Shown: piece after piece, positions 1 through 11,244 of the stretch
Layout: each line of letters begins with the position of its first letter
How positions within the stretch are numbered: position 1 is the first letter of the stretch
Source: Lepeophtheirus salmonis
Taxonomy: Eukaryota; Arthropoda; Copepoda; Siphonostomatoida; Caligidae
NCBI RefSeq assembly: GCF_016086655.4
Contig: NC_052137.2
Location: forward strand, 744,001 to 808,000
Length of the DNA: 64,000 nucleotides
Direction of reading: 5' to 3'
Notes under the pieces: generated by a model
Told to the model about the DNA's origin: nothing
The model's input: the letters and a program-made list of their open reading frames with translations, nothing else
The model's database searches: none
Made by a program: the position numbers and the translations under genes

Positions 1-202
1 GACCCCAAAAAATACTTCAACGGGAAGACAAAATTGCATACGGCATAAGGGAAAACGACAAAAATAATAAAGTGATGTCATCTGTAATGGTATAAATAAA
101 TAAGACATCTTTTGTTGAAAAAAAAGATGTCACCATGACCATGTACATAGTTACAAATAATATAATTTGATGATATGCTACAAAAAGGGAAAGGATAATT
201 GT

Positions 203-475
203 CATGGTCACCATGAATATTTAAAGACTGTTTAGGAGAAGTGCAGCGTAGCTCTCATGACAGCTAGCAACTATGAGATGAAGGAAATGAACACAAACCC
301 CACTCCGTATCTAACAATGTCGATGTTGATCCTCAATTCAACTCTGAATCCAATAGGGACTAACACTTATAACTCAGCACCAATCCCTCAATGTTACTCT
401 TCGTTTTTCACATATTAGTGATTACTTTATATCTATTGTTCCCTCTTTAATAATAAAAGAATAATGAAAATTTGA
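203..475 (+). repeat. R1 interspersed repeat copy
   Basis: This stretch aligns by eye with blocks at 1072-1393, 7366-7723, 34410-34730 and others. Shared landmarks, in order, are an opening like catggtaaccctgacaattt, a 'ctctcatgac' block, a 'caattctactctgagtccaa' block, 'gggacttacaattataactc', and a closing 'attaaataataatgacaac' block. It has no open reading frame worth calling. The family is non-coding and occurs in both orientations across the window. No terminal inverted repeats are obvious, so its class (SINE, MITE or other) is undetermined. Confidence 0.6.
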
Positions 476-1071
476 AAACAAAAACCAAAAAACACATCTT
501 TTCGAGTCATCAGGCGCGTTTTGATACTTGGGACTATGACTCTTCACAAATTGTAGTCAAATGTGAATAGTGGTCAGAAATCGACAGCCGACCGAAGTTT
601 GGTGCAAATTCTTACGTTACGTACTGGAATATTAATGCTGGATACTAGAGTTGTATTTGGCTATTAGGCAAACTCGAAAAAAACTCGACAATTCTGGAAA
701 TTACACGAATCCACACAGGATATAGTTTGAAAATAATCAGAACTCGAATCATTTGACTAATGATGATTAGTTTGTCAAATGACACAATTCATTACTATAA
801 GTACAGACTCGGATGCTTTTTTATTCAAAGAAGAGTTGAAACGTTCAAAGAAGAGACCCCCTTGCATACAGGCCCATGATTTCCCCCTCCCCTACCTAAA
901 TTTTGTCGTAAAACTTGCAGAAAAGGAATCGTTTTTTATCCATTATTTTATGTTATTGCCTGAATTTCAAAATTCATTTTTTAATGTGTCCTTTGTTAAT
1001 AAAATGGAAAATGAGTAGAGTTGTATAACATGCGATTTTTTGGTATGTAAAAATAAAACAAACCAAAAATT
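476..1071. other. Intergenic, nothing recognised
   Basis: A+T-rich sequence with one 79-codon open frame (779-1018, +) that matches no family I recognise. I do not call it a gene. Confidence 0.5.
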
Positions 1072-1393
1072 AACATGGTAACCCTGACAATTTGAAGAAT
1101 ATTTGGGAAGAGAGGAGTTGAGCTCTCACGACATTTGATTAAATCAGCTACAAGCAGCCGTGAGGTGAAGAAAATAACTTCAATTTAACTCAGTAAATAA
1201 GCAAGGATATATTGGCAAGATTTATTCTGATGTTGATACTCAATTCTACTCTCAGTCCAAAAAGGGCTTACATTTATAAATCCTCAACTAATGTTTATGG
1301 TTACTCTCCGTCTTTCAAGGGGAACTTGCACTTGTGATTACTTTATATTAGATGTTGTCTCTTTAAGAATTTAAAAATAATGATAACAGCTTT
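1072..1393 (+). repeat. R1 interspersed repeat copy
   Basis: A near full-length R1 copy. It begins with the catggtaaccctgacaattt landmark and closes with 'aataatgataacagcttt'. It shares the middle landmarks ('tactctcagtccaa', 'gggcttacatttataa') with the copy at 203-475 and differs by many point changes and small indels, so it is an old copy. Confidence 0.65.
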
Positions 1394-1849
1394 GGAAAAT
1401 AAAAAGCCATATTACGATTTCCAATTTAAAAAAGTATCACCCTTGATGAGGTCATGTTTTATAAAATTATATCCGCAGGTGACTTTTTAAAGTGCATAGG
1501 AGTATCTGATGATTTAGGAATGTCATGGTGAAAATCATTTTTGTTCATAGTATATGTTTGATACATTATTATTAAGGATATTAAATGTTCTAATTACAAA
1601 AGGATTGACTGCTACCCTTTAAACAGCAACTTCCCTTATATGGGTCTTTTACTGAAAGTTTTGTCTGATTTATGGTATTTTTTAAATGCATAACAATCTT
1701 TATATGTATAATTAGAGCTCAAACTGCACCTAATATGTGTAAAGTAATCGGTAAAATTATCTAAATAACTATTGTAACGTAATTGCTTTGAGAGCACAAT
1801 CATGAATATATTAATTTCAAAAAATTAAGAGAGGTATGGATGATTTTTA
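1394..1849. other. Intergenic, nothing recognised
   Basis: A+T-rich sequence without a recognisable gene or repeat landmark. Confidence 0.4.
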
Positions 1850-2150
1850 CAGGGTGTTCAAGCTATCAGTGCCGTGAAAATGATTTTTTTCAAACTAAAT
1901 TTTCTATCCCATCAGTAATCAGACGAAAAAAAAATAAAAAAAGATTCTGAAAGCTTGAATTTTGATTTATTTAATTTAATTTAATTACCACCAGCATCAA
2001 TTACAGTCTCTATGCGATGCCGAAATCCTGAGCTGGCTTTCGCCACTTGATCCATTGCCAAATCCTGGAATTATTTTTTGATCTGACCGGTAAGTTCGTT
2101 TTTGATGTTGTAAGGGATTCGTTTGATTTGTAGTTTGATCAGCCCCCCCC
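1850..2150 (-). pseudogene. Tc1-like transposase, 3' end remnant
   Basis: On the minus strand, about 2140 down to 1982 reads as the extreme C-terminus of a Tc1-type transposase: a helix-like run ending in FRHRIETVIDAGGN and a stop. This is the place where Tc1 family proteins carry an FRRRIEAVIEAxGG-type ending. The adjacent sequence at 1850 begins cagggtgttcaagc, preceded by TA, as expected for a Tc1-type terminal inverted repeat inserted at a TA target. The catalytic core and the other end are missing, and the fragment is interrupted near 2150 by a C-rich run. It is a dead fragment. The family assignment rests on motif recognition only. Confidence 0.6.
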
Positions 2151-2224
2151 ACACAAAAACCACACGAATGTTAAATCAGGTTTTGAATATATATATATAT
2201 ATATATGTAGTTGAGTGCAATACC

Positions 2225-2890
2225 GTTGTGTTACATTGATTTTTATTCAATTTTCGATTTATTCAAACCTAAGAAATTAGTTACAAAAAAAAAAAAACCC
2301 TGAGCCCTCTAGTCTAAGCTTATATACAATTCGAGAAAATGATACATGAACATGATCGACAAATTTATTTTTACGTACTCTAAGCAGTTAGGCGTCACCT
2401 TCTACACCGTCAGCAAGTCCGAAACGTTGGAGAGGAAGAAGGCTCTTTATAAAAGGCCAAACTGGACCCAGATGAGTTTGAAAAAAATAGCCGAGGCCAA
2501 TCTTTTCAAGTCCATGAGGTCCCATGCAAGGGATTTCCGTGTTTCACTACAAGACTGTACAGAGAACTATGAAAAAAGAGGTTGAAGAGGCTACTTTTGA
2601 CAACAGCAATGAACAAAAACCCATCTTCTATATTAAAAACCTCTTATGAATTAGTCTTTTGAGTTCTTTTGAACTCTTTCTGGACACTTTTGGCCCCCCT
2701 ATAGCCTTCATGCCAACCACCTTGACAACACCTTTTTGTTGTATGTCGAGGGGAAGGCCTGCAGTATCCCTCATCCAAACTCCGATTCTCTCAATGCCAC
2801 TGACAGGATTTGTACGCGATGATAGATAACTATATCCACACCGGATGTCAGGCCTACCGCTGCCGCCTGGCAGGGCGGCTACATAAATGA
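2225..2890 (+). pseudogene. Tc1-like transposase remnant (same family as 52.6 and 56.1 kb)
   Basis: An N-terminal stretch (2346-2585) is open for 79 codons and matches the segments at about 52735-52980 and 56105-56250, including the shared block around 'SKQLGV' and 'SETLER'. Past the stop, other frames show the DDE-domain end. A degenerate 'WPPYS..aN.LDn' segment near 2690-2730 corresponds to the WPPxSPDxNPLD motif that holds the third catalytic acid. It is followed by 'VEGKAC' and a 'PNSDSLNAT' segment. Frameshifts and stops separate the pieces, so no functional enzyme is encoded. Tc1/mariner transposases cut and paste DNA at TA dinucleotides. This copy lacks recognisable ends. Confidence 0.6.
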
Positions 2891-2899
2891 TTAACAGAG

Positions 2900-3770
2900 G
2901 TCAGACATACATCTATCTATATATAATTAATTTTGTTGAAATTCTATTTCAAGTTCTAGTTCAGTCCTCAGGAATTAAATAATAATGACAAGACTTTAAG
3001 AAAAGAAATTGATTCTTCAATATCCCAGCTTCAAAAATAACAGTGAGTTAAATAATAGAACCAATTTTCATTACTAATAATGTTGTAAGTTTTCAAAGAG
3101 TGACATAAAGGAAATAACTTTACAAATACTTTTTAATCAATGTACATACATCACGTTTATGATCATTATCAGTGTAAAAAGTTTCTATCACATTGATTGA
3201 CTTTAGTCTTTATTGAATATAGTTAATTCTTACTTATTTCGTCAAATATATAGATTTTGTATGTGCAAATTTTGAAGTTGTATAATGAGTGCATTTCCCA
3301 CTTATTAGAACTCAACAAAATGTACTTACGAATATTGACTTAGTAATAAATCGATGCACCTACAAGACATCTCGGATGCTACAGGGTTGAATTTTGCATA
3401 ATTAAATTTTTAATTGTTTTTTGTCAAAAAGTTTAAAAAAAAATTAAATATTATAATGAATTTTATAGCTATCTGTCAACCGTAAAATTGTTTTTATTTT
3501 ATCGAGAAAAAGGGAAGGTTTTGTCAACAAAATTTGAAAATTTTGAATTTGCTGCACTACCTTGAGCATCATTTCCTTTTCAATAACAATCTACACTTTA
3601 TCCAAGCTCCTATAGAACAGGGTAAACAAATTTAACCAGCATTAATATAAGCTTACAAAGTCATATAAATAAATGCTGCCTTCCGAAGAGCCAATTTTAA
3701 TTCATTTGAGACTTTTTGATCTAACCACATGCAGAGTACGTTATCTGTAATAAGTAAGGAGGGTTTTTTG
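2900..3770. other. Intergenic, nothing recognised
   Basis: A+T-rich sequence with short homopolymer runs. No open frame, repeat landmark or RNA gene was recognised. Confidence 0.4.
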
Positions 3771-3772
3771 TA

Positions 3773-3840
3773 AAGGAAAAAAAAAAAAAAAGAGTGCGAG
3801 GAGAAGACGGGAGGGAGACTGAATGAAGGCCCTTGTTAAA
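3773..3840 (+). repeat. Short G-rich repeat R5
   Basis: A poly-A run followed by 'agagtgcgaggagaag' and 'gaaggcccttgtt' reappears in reverse complement at 29850-29930, and the central part again at 29985-30020. It is a dispersed repeat of unknown class. Confidence 0.45.
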
Positions 3841-4094
3841 ATCAGTTGGACGAAAAGGAATTACTGTGATAAAGAAGAGAAACTTTCCCATTTAAAACAT
3901 AATTAGTGCAGGAAAAATGTTTTTAAAATTTAAATTCATATATATATGTATTTCCTTTTTATTTATTGGTACACCTCCAAGCTACATAAAGAAGGTAATA
4001 TATGACTTCTTTGATCAATATTGGTGTGACCGATATGAAAAAGATCAAAGTATGAAACATACACATACTATGCTTAATAAGCCGAAGTCGAAGT

Positions 4095-4275
4095 GTATCA
4101 AGCTCGGAAGAGAAAAATTGAGACTCATTGTACAAGCCTAAACACTACATGACCCTTTTCTGGCCCACCGAATCATGTGTAAAGACGCAAGCTCAACGTT
4201 CAATGTCTGTATGGAAGAATGGCAAAGTGCAGACCATCTCATCAATAGATGCCCCGCCACAAAAGCAGAGACGAC
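4095..4275 (+). pseudogene. Possible LINE ORF2 3' remnant with Cys/His motif
   Basis: In one plus frame, about 4150-4275 reads without a stop and contains a C-x-C-x-E-x-DHLI-x-RCP pattern (key residues at about 4180, 4207, 4237 and 4249). This resembles the Cys/His-rich tail after the reverse transcriptase of some non-LTR retrotransposons ('C..E..eHll..CP'). The two open frames that cross this region in other phases (3917-4141 and 4128-4364) have no recognisable content. The call is tentative because only about 45 residues support it. Confidence 0.3.
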
Positions 4276-4519
4276 TTCTGTCAACTAAGCCTCTGAATCC
4301 TAAATACAGTCAAAAGGTTTTTAAATGCTTCCTAATCTCTTTGGTCCAAATTTGGTTGCATTGACTTAAATGCATTTTTCATAATAAAAATTTAATAATT
4401 ATATGATCACAAGAATATTATGTTACATCATATAAGTCTGTTTTTGGTGTTATCACAAATGGAATCCCAAACGGTCGAACAGATCAGTCTGAAATTAAGC
4501 AAGAAGGCCTATAAATAGT

Positions 4520-5000
4520 TTTTTAGAAAAAAAAATTCAAAAATTCATAACTATTCACAAAATGTTATATTTTATCTGAAAAAAATTTTCAAAATTAAAT
4601 TTTCTGGACATGTTTTTGAAAAATTCTTTGCTATTTAAAAAAAAATCTAATATAAAATTTTTTGGAGTTTTTTTTTTTTGCAAATATTCAATTTTTTTGG
4701 AAAAAAATTTCAAAATCCAGAATTGTTTACAATAAATTAAATTTTTTTCCAATAAATTTGAAAATCAAATCTCAAATATTTTAATTTGTTCCCAAAGAGA
4801 TTCAAAAATCCATAGTTATTAACAAAAAATTAAATTTCGAAAAAAAAATTGAAAAATTAAATATATTTTCAGTAATTAATATTTTTGGTTTAATTTTATT
4901 CTTATATTAAATTTACTAGTAAAAACAAAAAAATCTTTAATTTTTTTTTTTTTTTTTTGGGGGGGGCACAGCCTCTCCAACCCACCCACTACGGACGCCT
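4520..5000 (-). repeat. AT-TIR element, minus orientation
   Basis: A run of imperfect A/T units alternates aaattttttggaaaaaaatt-like and 'caaaaattcatagctattcac'-like segments. It is closed on the right by a poly-T/G run and 'cacagcctctccaacccacccactacggacgcct', the reverse complement of the cap 'aggcgtccgtagtgggtggg'. The same cap and array occur at eight other places in the window. Short open frames inside are low-complexity artefacts. Confidence 0.65.
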
Positions 5001-6127
5001 ATGTACACATAGTATAGTTGCAGTTATATTTATGTATGCCATTAACGTCATTTTTACTTTTTGGTCCCGTAGGTCACATAACAGTTTGCATTGTAAAGTT
5101 AATTTTTGTCAATAGGGATTATGAATTACTTTATTGTTAATGGATCAAATTTTACCCAATACTCATACAATAATGTCAATGATTAGTTTTTGAGCGGTCA
5201 ACAAAACATAAAAGTTCTTTAAAGAACACGTAAAAATAATTCTCCTTTCTTTAATTCTAGCCAAGCCCTCCCCTCCTCATGTTTGTTATTGTAATACCTT
5301 AGTAAATAAATAGGTGGATTCATTAAATATAAATATATTTTTTTAAAGAAAGTCAAATTCACAAATTCTACTTGTATTTGCATACAACTTTACAAAATAT
5401 ATTTTGTATTATTTAATGAATAGGGGAGACTAGGAGCATTTTCAAAACTTTCTGTTTTTAGTGCAATTACCCTTAGCTGGTTAGATTTAGACTTGTCAAA
5501 TTTTTACAATACATACGGAGTGGTTCAATAAAAACTGATCACTTTGAATTTTACACTTTAATAAGAAATGATTTATTAATTAACAATACAATTTCAACAA
5601 AATTAATGTTAACGTGTTTGGACGTTGAAGGAGTTCATATACATAATTTTATTTTCAAAAATTTAACTAAAAATATGTGCTTGCATTTTGGACCAAATTT
5701 TATAATTTAAAAAAATATAAAACTTACTTTAATACTTTTTGAAAAAAGGCATTAATGGTACCAAACCCTGAAGAATATTAAGATAAAATAAGATTTTTAT
5801 TTTAAATCAATGAAATTCACTTTCAAAACTTCTTCAGAGCTCTAAAAAACTCAAATTTATCCTTAATGAGTGAATTTCGATTAAATTATATCAACTTATA
5901 ATAAGATAATCAATGATTAAAGTGATATTCATTATAGGAAGAAATATAAAATGAATACCTGAATTGATTATTACGAAAATAATACTCATAAAAACTTCTT
6001 GTACCACTCAAAAACAGTTTTATCCAATAACTCAAAGAAAAGTTAATAATATTTTTAATTAGTTTTCAATTTTAATCTACATTAGATTATACAATTGTGA
6101 TTTAATTTTTAGGGTTTTAATATTTTT
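5001..6127. other. Intergenic, nothing recognised
   Basis: A+T-rich sequence. A 'ggagtggttcaataaaaactgatc' stretch at 5517 looks like a transposon terminus, but I found no partner end. Confidence 0.4.
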
Positions 6128-6310
6128 AAAGTTTCTTTAATTGGTCAGATGGAGTTGCACTGATTAAGAATAAGTAAGCAATTAAAAATTAGAATGACTC
6201 TTTAAAGTATATTTCCTTTCCTAGGAAAGACAGTGAATTGAACCTATGTATATTGAGTTTAAGAGAAGGATTTCTTCTGTGAGTGTTGTCCGCTGAGGTA
6301 CGTCAATCCA
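6128..6310 (-). repeat. tRNA-derived SINE, minus strand
   Basis: Read on the minus strand it begins with a degenerate A-box region ('acgtacctcagcggacaac'), then 'cttaaactcaatatacatagg' and a B-box-like 'ggttcaattcactg'. It ends with 'cttaatcagtgcaactccatctgaccaattaaag', the 3' tail shared with the copies at 13795, 44574 and 56566. A and B boxes are the internal RNA polymerase III promoter of tRNA-type SINEs. The head is mutated. I infer an old, inactive copy. Confidence 0.65.
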
Positions 6311-7365
6311 TAAAAATTATATTTTATTAAAAGTCTTCAAATTTCTGTTCTAACCCCTTCCCTTCACTACTTGAAACAAAAGTCCTATGGACGTCTCTAT
6401 AACTAATTGTGAAAGGGCCGTTTATCGTTAATACCGATATTAAAAATTTTGCTAGATGAACTATTTCTAAAGTATTGGCATTGGGACAACACTATCTAAT
6501 GTCGATGGTTTATTAGCCCAAATAATATACGATTATATGGGATATGTATTAAGATCACTTCAGATATTCATATTTCAATTATTATGGAATATAGTACGAA
6601 CATTTGTACGTAGTTATTTAATTAATTCTAATGTATTTATGTTATTGAAATTTCTTCTACCTGCGCTCACATTTGATACGTAGTAGTATTTAAGTGAAAT
6701 CGAATGCATCACTAAAAACTAACTGTATATGTATTACAAATAAAAATTTGAGTGAAATTCAAAATGGGCTAATTTGATTTTTTTAAGGTCAAAATATTGA
6801 CCTCGTGATATTATTAGTAATTTTGCTGGCTTATACAATAAAATACAATATTAGAATAAAACAGTTGTCTATTAAATGGTTTTTAAAGTAGATCAATATC
6901 TTCAAAAACATTTAAAATTCAGCAATTTAAAAAGAGGGTAAATGTTGTTGAGGGCAAAACTTTAGAAGCCTCTAAATCCTGAAACAGAGGACAAAAAAGG
7001 GTGAAATTTTGGATTTATGAGTTTTAAGTAATTTTAAAAGATGTGCCAAATTTGGAAAAAATCGAAGATGGTACTGTTTTTGATTGCTTGATTGATTCCG
7101 TTATGGGTAATTCCAGGCCAACATGGAATTACGTATAACGAAATATTGAAAAAAAGGAAAAGTACCATCAATGACGTCACAAAGGATGAAGCAACACAAC
7201 ACTGGTTGTAACCATACCGTGTTGCAACTATTCCCCGTCTCCCCTACTTCAAAAGATTATCTCTGCACCTCCTCCCACCCCCAAAAAAAATTTCCCAACA
7301 ACTCTTTTACCTACATAATTTTGTATGCAATGGGCATATGAAAAAAAAAAAAGAAACCGAAATCC
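6311..7365. other. Intergenic, nothing recognised
   Basis: A+T-rich sequence. 7150-7260 is slightly richer in G+C but has no recognisable coding or repeat motif. Confidence 0.4.
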
Positions 7366-7723
7366 ATATGGTAACCCTGTCAATTTGAAAAATGTTTGGG
7401 AGGGAGAAAGAATATTGCTCATGACGTTTCATTTGATCAGCTAGAATCAGTTGTGACAAGAGAGAGGAGGAGAAGGAAATATACAAAGGCATTGGCAAGA
7501 ATTATTCTAATCTCGAGTCCCAATTCTACTCTGAGTCCAACATGGACTTACAATTATAACTCAACAAAAAATCTCCAGGGTGACACTCCATCTTTCATGA
7601 GCAGACACAAATGTGTAAAATAAAATAAATACAGTCGAAATGAGCAGGCTTAGAATATAATTGAATCTATTTGGGAAATGACGTTACCAACTCAGGAATT
7701 AAATAATAATGACAACTGCTAAG
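7366..7723 (+). repeat. R1 interspersed repeat copy
   Basis: One of the best-preserved R1 copies. It has an opening 'atatggtaaccctgtcaatttg', central 'ctactctgagtccaacatgg' and 'acttacaattataactcaac', and a closing 'ggaattaaataataatgac'. The 75-codon open frame inside it (7396-7623) is not conserved in the other copies. Confidence 0.65.
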
Positions 7724-8448
7724 TAAAGGAAAATTCATTCTTCACTTTACCAATGCCAAAAAAAGAAAAAAAAAGAAAGAAAGAAGAGCCAGCTAAAAAA
7801 ATCACCGGATTTACATTACTGGCTGTGCTACTAATAGACTACGTAGACTTTCTATGAGTAGCACTGAAACCATAAGGGCCATTGCCCCCCCAATTTGATG
7901 GAAGGTAATCACGGTTTCTGTTAATTTGTCCAATGTATAAAATACAAAGTAAAGATATCAACTAAGGCCCCAAGATGGCGTCTCCTTAAATTATGACGTC
8001 ATTATATAATGTTCTATATAATCTTTATAAATTCAATAAAGTTGGACTCCTGGCCATTTTTGATAACTTAACTCTTGTTTTCTTCAATCTAAAAATATGT
8101 TCCATTAATGAAAAATGTTCTTTTGCAAAAAATCTTGCTAATTGTCTCGATAAAGTCTGTAAAAAGGAAATAACTTCTTTCGTTCAAAATTGTTTTTTTT
8201 TCCAATTATTATTATTTTTTATTCACTTTAAGGAGCAGAAATAACATTTGTCAAGCCATTGCTTAGCTTGGACGGAATTTTTTACCATCAAGAAACAGTT
8301 TAAGATTAAAACACGAAATTTTTTTTGATCCATAGATTCAGAAATAACTTAAGTAGTCTCAGATTTAGCAAAATAACAAATTGTCATGAAATTTTGACAG
8401 CTGTCTTTTGAAGGTTTGTACTAACTGTTATTGAGGTTGGGCCATCTA
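7724..8448. other. Intergenic, nothing recognised
   Basis: A purine-rich run lies at 7755-7790. The 83-codon open frame at 7993-8244 is A/T-driven and unrecognised. Confidence 0.4.
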
Positions 8449-8667
8449 CAGAAGTAGGCAGAAGTATTTACACTAGGTTTTTTTAGATGTATATCTTTAT
8501 GGTGTGCTTTGTTTAAAACAATTTTTGTTGTTTCAATGTAGCCACAACAAATATAATAAAATGTCCATTTTGTAAATTATTATTGTATAAAAAAGCTATA
8601 CTCAATAAAGAAATATATAAAATTATGGAATTTTAAAGTGTAGCGTAAATACTTTTGCACACCTCTG
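8449..8667. mobile_element. Tc1-type MITE, 219 bp, TA target duplication
   Basis: The left end cagaagtaggcagaagtatt and the reverse complement of the right end, cagaggtgtgcaaaagtatt, form a terminal inverted repeat. It continues with tttac and breaks down after about 28 bp. A TA dinucleotide flanks each side (8447-8448 and 8668-8669), the target duplication of Tc1/mariner elements. The interior is A/T-rich and non-coding. The ends resemble those of Tc1-like elements that begin CAGxGGTGTGCAAAAG. It is a non-autonomous element that would need a transposase supplied elsewhere. Confidence 0.8.
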
Positions 8668-8849
8668 TATGTGTTTTGAGCACATGTGTGGATATTCAGG
8701 GCGCACTGGATAAAATGAATGAAATCTCGTAGGCGTTTTATTCAATTTATATTAAAAAATGGTAAGTACTTTATATAAAATTTAAACAATTGATTGTGAC
8801 TTTCGATTAGTTCTCCCTGGCTCAACAAATCATATTAATTTTTTTCTCT

Positions 8850-8965
8850 CAATCCGTTATTATTATTCTTTTATTCTTGAGGAGAGAACGTCTAAATATT
8901 GAGTGAGTATCTACGTGTGAATGTGCACATGAAAAACGGAGGGTAACACACAGGATTTCTTGAAG
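8850..8965 (-). repeat. Possible R1 fragment, minus strand
   Basis: The reverse complement contains 'catgtgcacattcacacg' followed by 'ctctcctcaagaataaaagaataataataac', which resembles the last third of R1. The match is short and partial. Confidence 0.35.
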
Positions 8966-9247
8966 AGTTCACTTCTATGTTATTAAAGTGAGATTAGCAT
9001 GTTCCTCGACTTCTAATAAGTCCGGGCATAGCGGGTTCTAACATTAAAATATAGTATGACTGTACTGCCGTTGAACAAAAATAAGTTTGTACTATTTATA
9101 TTTGATCAAATAATAAGTTTTAGAAGGCAACAAATGAAAAAGTGGAATAGGCTATAGGAAAAGTATATGGATATAGACTATCTATCAGTAGCTCCAAAAC
9201 CATAGATAGGGTCATTATACCCAACTTTTTTAGGCTATAGGTGGGTA

Positions 9248-9496
9248 CTAGAGTTGTGTCAGCCCCTATTAAAGACTGAAGACTGTAGTCCCGTCCAGAG
9301 TTAACCTTTGGTCCAGTCCATTTCAGTCCTAATCATCACTCCTAAAACTGATAAAGTTCGATCCTCGATGACGTTTCTCAACTTTATTTCTTTTTTTTTT
9401 ATCAGTTCTATTCCAACAGTCCGAAGGACCGAACCCAATGACTGATAGGACCAGTACTAAGCCTGTACCAAATAAATATAGACTAACACAATACTA
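9248..9496. mobile_element. F-A MITE-like repeat, about 250 bp
   Basis: The left end 'tagagttgtgtcagcccctatt' and the reverse complement of the right end, 'tagtattgtgttagtctatattt', form an imperfect inverted repeat. The interior has 'ggtccagtcc', 'gatgacg', a poly-T run and 'ggaccagtcctaag'-type blocks. It aligns by eye with 28510-28757. The TIR style resembles hAT elements, but I could not confirm an 8-bp target duplication. Confidence 0.55.
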
Positions 9497-10084
9497 TGGG
9501 TTATTCAATCTATCATACGTGAACATTCAACTAATTTTGAAACCTTTGTATGTTATAATCTTCAATCTTCGACAATTCTCCCTTTCAAAGTAATGAAGTA
9601 TTTGTTTCAGGCAGAAAACATACCACGTTAGTAGTTGTTATCCGAAATTTAATTTATGATGAATTTTCAATACTACAATGTACAATATTTTATCATCTCA
9701 GCTTGCTTTTGTGTTCATAGGTAAAATATCTCCTTTTTTTTTGTTGAAAATTGTTCTTAGGTTAACGTATTTTATATTTCATAGAGAAGCTCCGCATAAA
9801 TCGGTTGCTTTGAGTTGAATAAAAATCAATGAGTTTGAGAATAAATAAATAAATGAAACAACCCCCATTATTATCAAAATTACAAGTAAGATTTGATGCC
9901 TCTAAGGTCTATCTACTTCAACAATAAAATATACAATCAAGCAAATAAATGAAAATATTAAAAGATAGTAAAAATGTATGTAAGTATATATCACACGTAC
10001 AAAAAAAAAAAGAAGAAAGAACAAGTTACTCACTTCCTTACTTATGTATATGTACACTATACAACATATTATGTTCGAGAGTGT
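9497..10084. other. Intergenic, nothing recognised
   Basis: A+T-rich, with a purine tract at 10000-10020. No gene or repeat landmark was found. Confidence 0.4.
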
Positions 10085-10180
10085 TCATTTTCTATGAACT
10101 GAAACTAATAAATAGAATTTCATTATAATCTGTAAATTATAATGAAATTCTATTTATTAGTTTCAGTTCATAGAAAATGA
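10085..10180. repeat. Perfect 45-bp inverted repeat with 6-nt spacer
   Basis: The arm at 10085-10129 is the exact reverse complement of 10136-10180, with 'ctgtaa' between them. There is no mismatch in 45 bp. The arm begins tcattttctatgaactgaaa. A transcript would fold into a long perfect hairpin. I see no flanking transposon ends. Perfect pairing means a very recent origin, ongoing homogenisation, or an assembly or library artefact. Confidence 0.9.
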
Positions 10181-10744
10181 TTGGAATATAGAAAATACTA
10201 AATTTTTATATTTTTTAAATTGCTTGTGTGTCTGAGTAGAATATACAGTCTTCTTTTCTTGTCCCTAGTTGTTAGTCACCAGGACTAAAGCAAAAGTTAT
10301 GGATCGATTTGTTCAAACTTGGGACAAAGATTATATTTATTTGGTTTGTAGTAAGAGGCCATTAAATTATGAAAGGTGTAGGTAACATAAAACATAATCC
10401 ACCATAACTTCAGAAGAAATTGAGATACATAACTCAATTTGATTTTAGTTTTATGCTCAACCGAGTGCCCATTCTAGTTTTAATACGTGTTAAATTACAT
10501 GTTCCTCTTTAAATTTCTAGCACATATATTAGTTATGAGCGTTTTTTCGCTTTATTTCGACAATAAAATTAACATAATTAGGATTATCAGATTTACATGC
10601 TTCCAAATGGTTTTATGGCTAATTTTCACTTCCTCACAAATTGACTAAATACTCACATTTTGCATATTTAAAAATATTTTGACGGTACATGGTTAATCTA
10701 ATTTGTACCCTTTTGAACTTTAAAATCAAACCTATTAATTTCTC

Positions 10745-10872
10745 ATTCTTTCATTGTGTGATTGAAGTACAATTTGACGATGAATTCTTCCAAGAATACA
10801 AATGTAATCCAGAATCAATTTTGAGAAAAATCATTTTCTATGCCTGCTTTTATGTTTGCCAGCCACATACGT
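10745..10872 (+). repeat. R3 repeat fragment
   Basis: It contains the R3 landmarks 'gaatacaaatgtaatccagaa', 'caattttgagaaaaatcat' and 'gcctgcttttatgtttgcc'. These recur at 32321, 42342, 48005, 50985 and 59060. The 61-codon open frame across it is part of the repeat. Confidence 0.6.
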
Positions 10873-11082
10873 AAGCTTCAACAAGCAAGAATATATATTA
10901 AAGTACCTAGAGGATCACTAAAAAAATGATTAAATTGAAGAAATGATTTAAGGATTTTGATTTAATTTTATGTAGACATTGAGAGAAGTGTTAAAAACTG
11001 TACTCTACATAAATATTATTATTAGTTATTTTAATATACAATTCTTACTATTTTAAATTTATATTAAATATGAAATACCTAT

Positions 11083-11130
11083 TAGTGTTGAGACTAGGTG
11101 CAAGACCAAACTTTTTTTCCGATTCATAAG
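11083..11130 (+). repeat. F-B repeat tip
   Basis: The segment 'agtgttgagactaggtgcaagac' matches the segment at 43140, which introduces an F-B copy. Only the tip is recognisable here. Confidence 0.35.
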
Positions 11131-11244
11131 TGATTTTTTCTGGACGAATTTATAATGATATTTTGAGTTGGACAAAAATGTAATAGTTTTCAAAGTGCAG
11201 AGCTATTTTTTTGAATACATTTACTCATATCATAAATGTAAGTA

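Noticed and set aside
3917..4141. 74-codon plus frame with a hydrophobic N-terminus resembling a signal peptide
   Set aside because: The hydrophobic start comes from T-rich sequence. There is no domain, and a different frame over the 3' part reads better as a LINE remnant.
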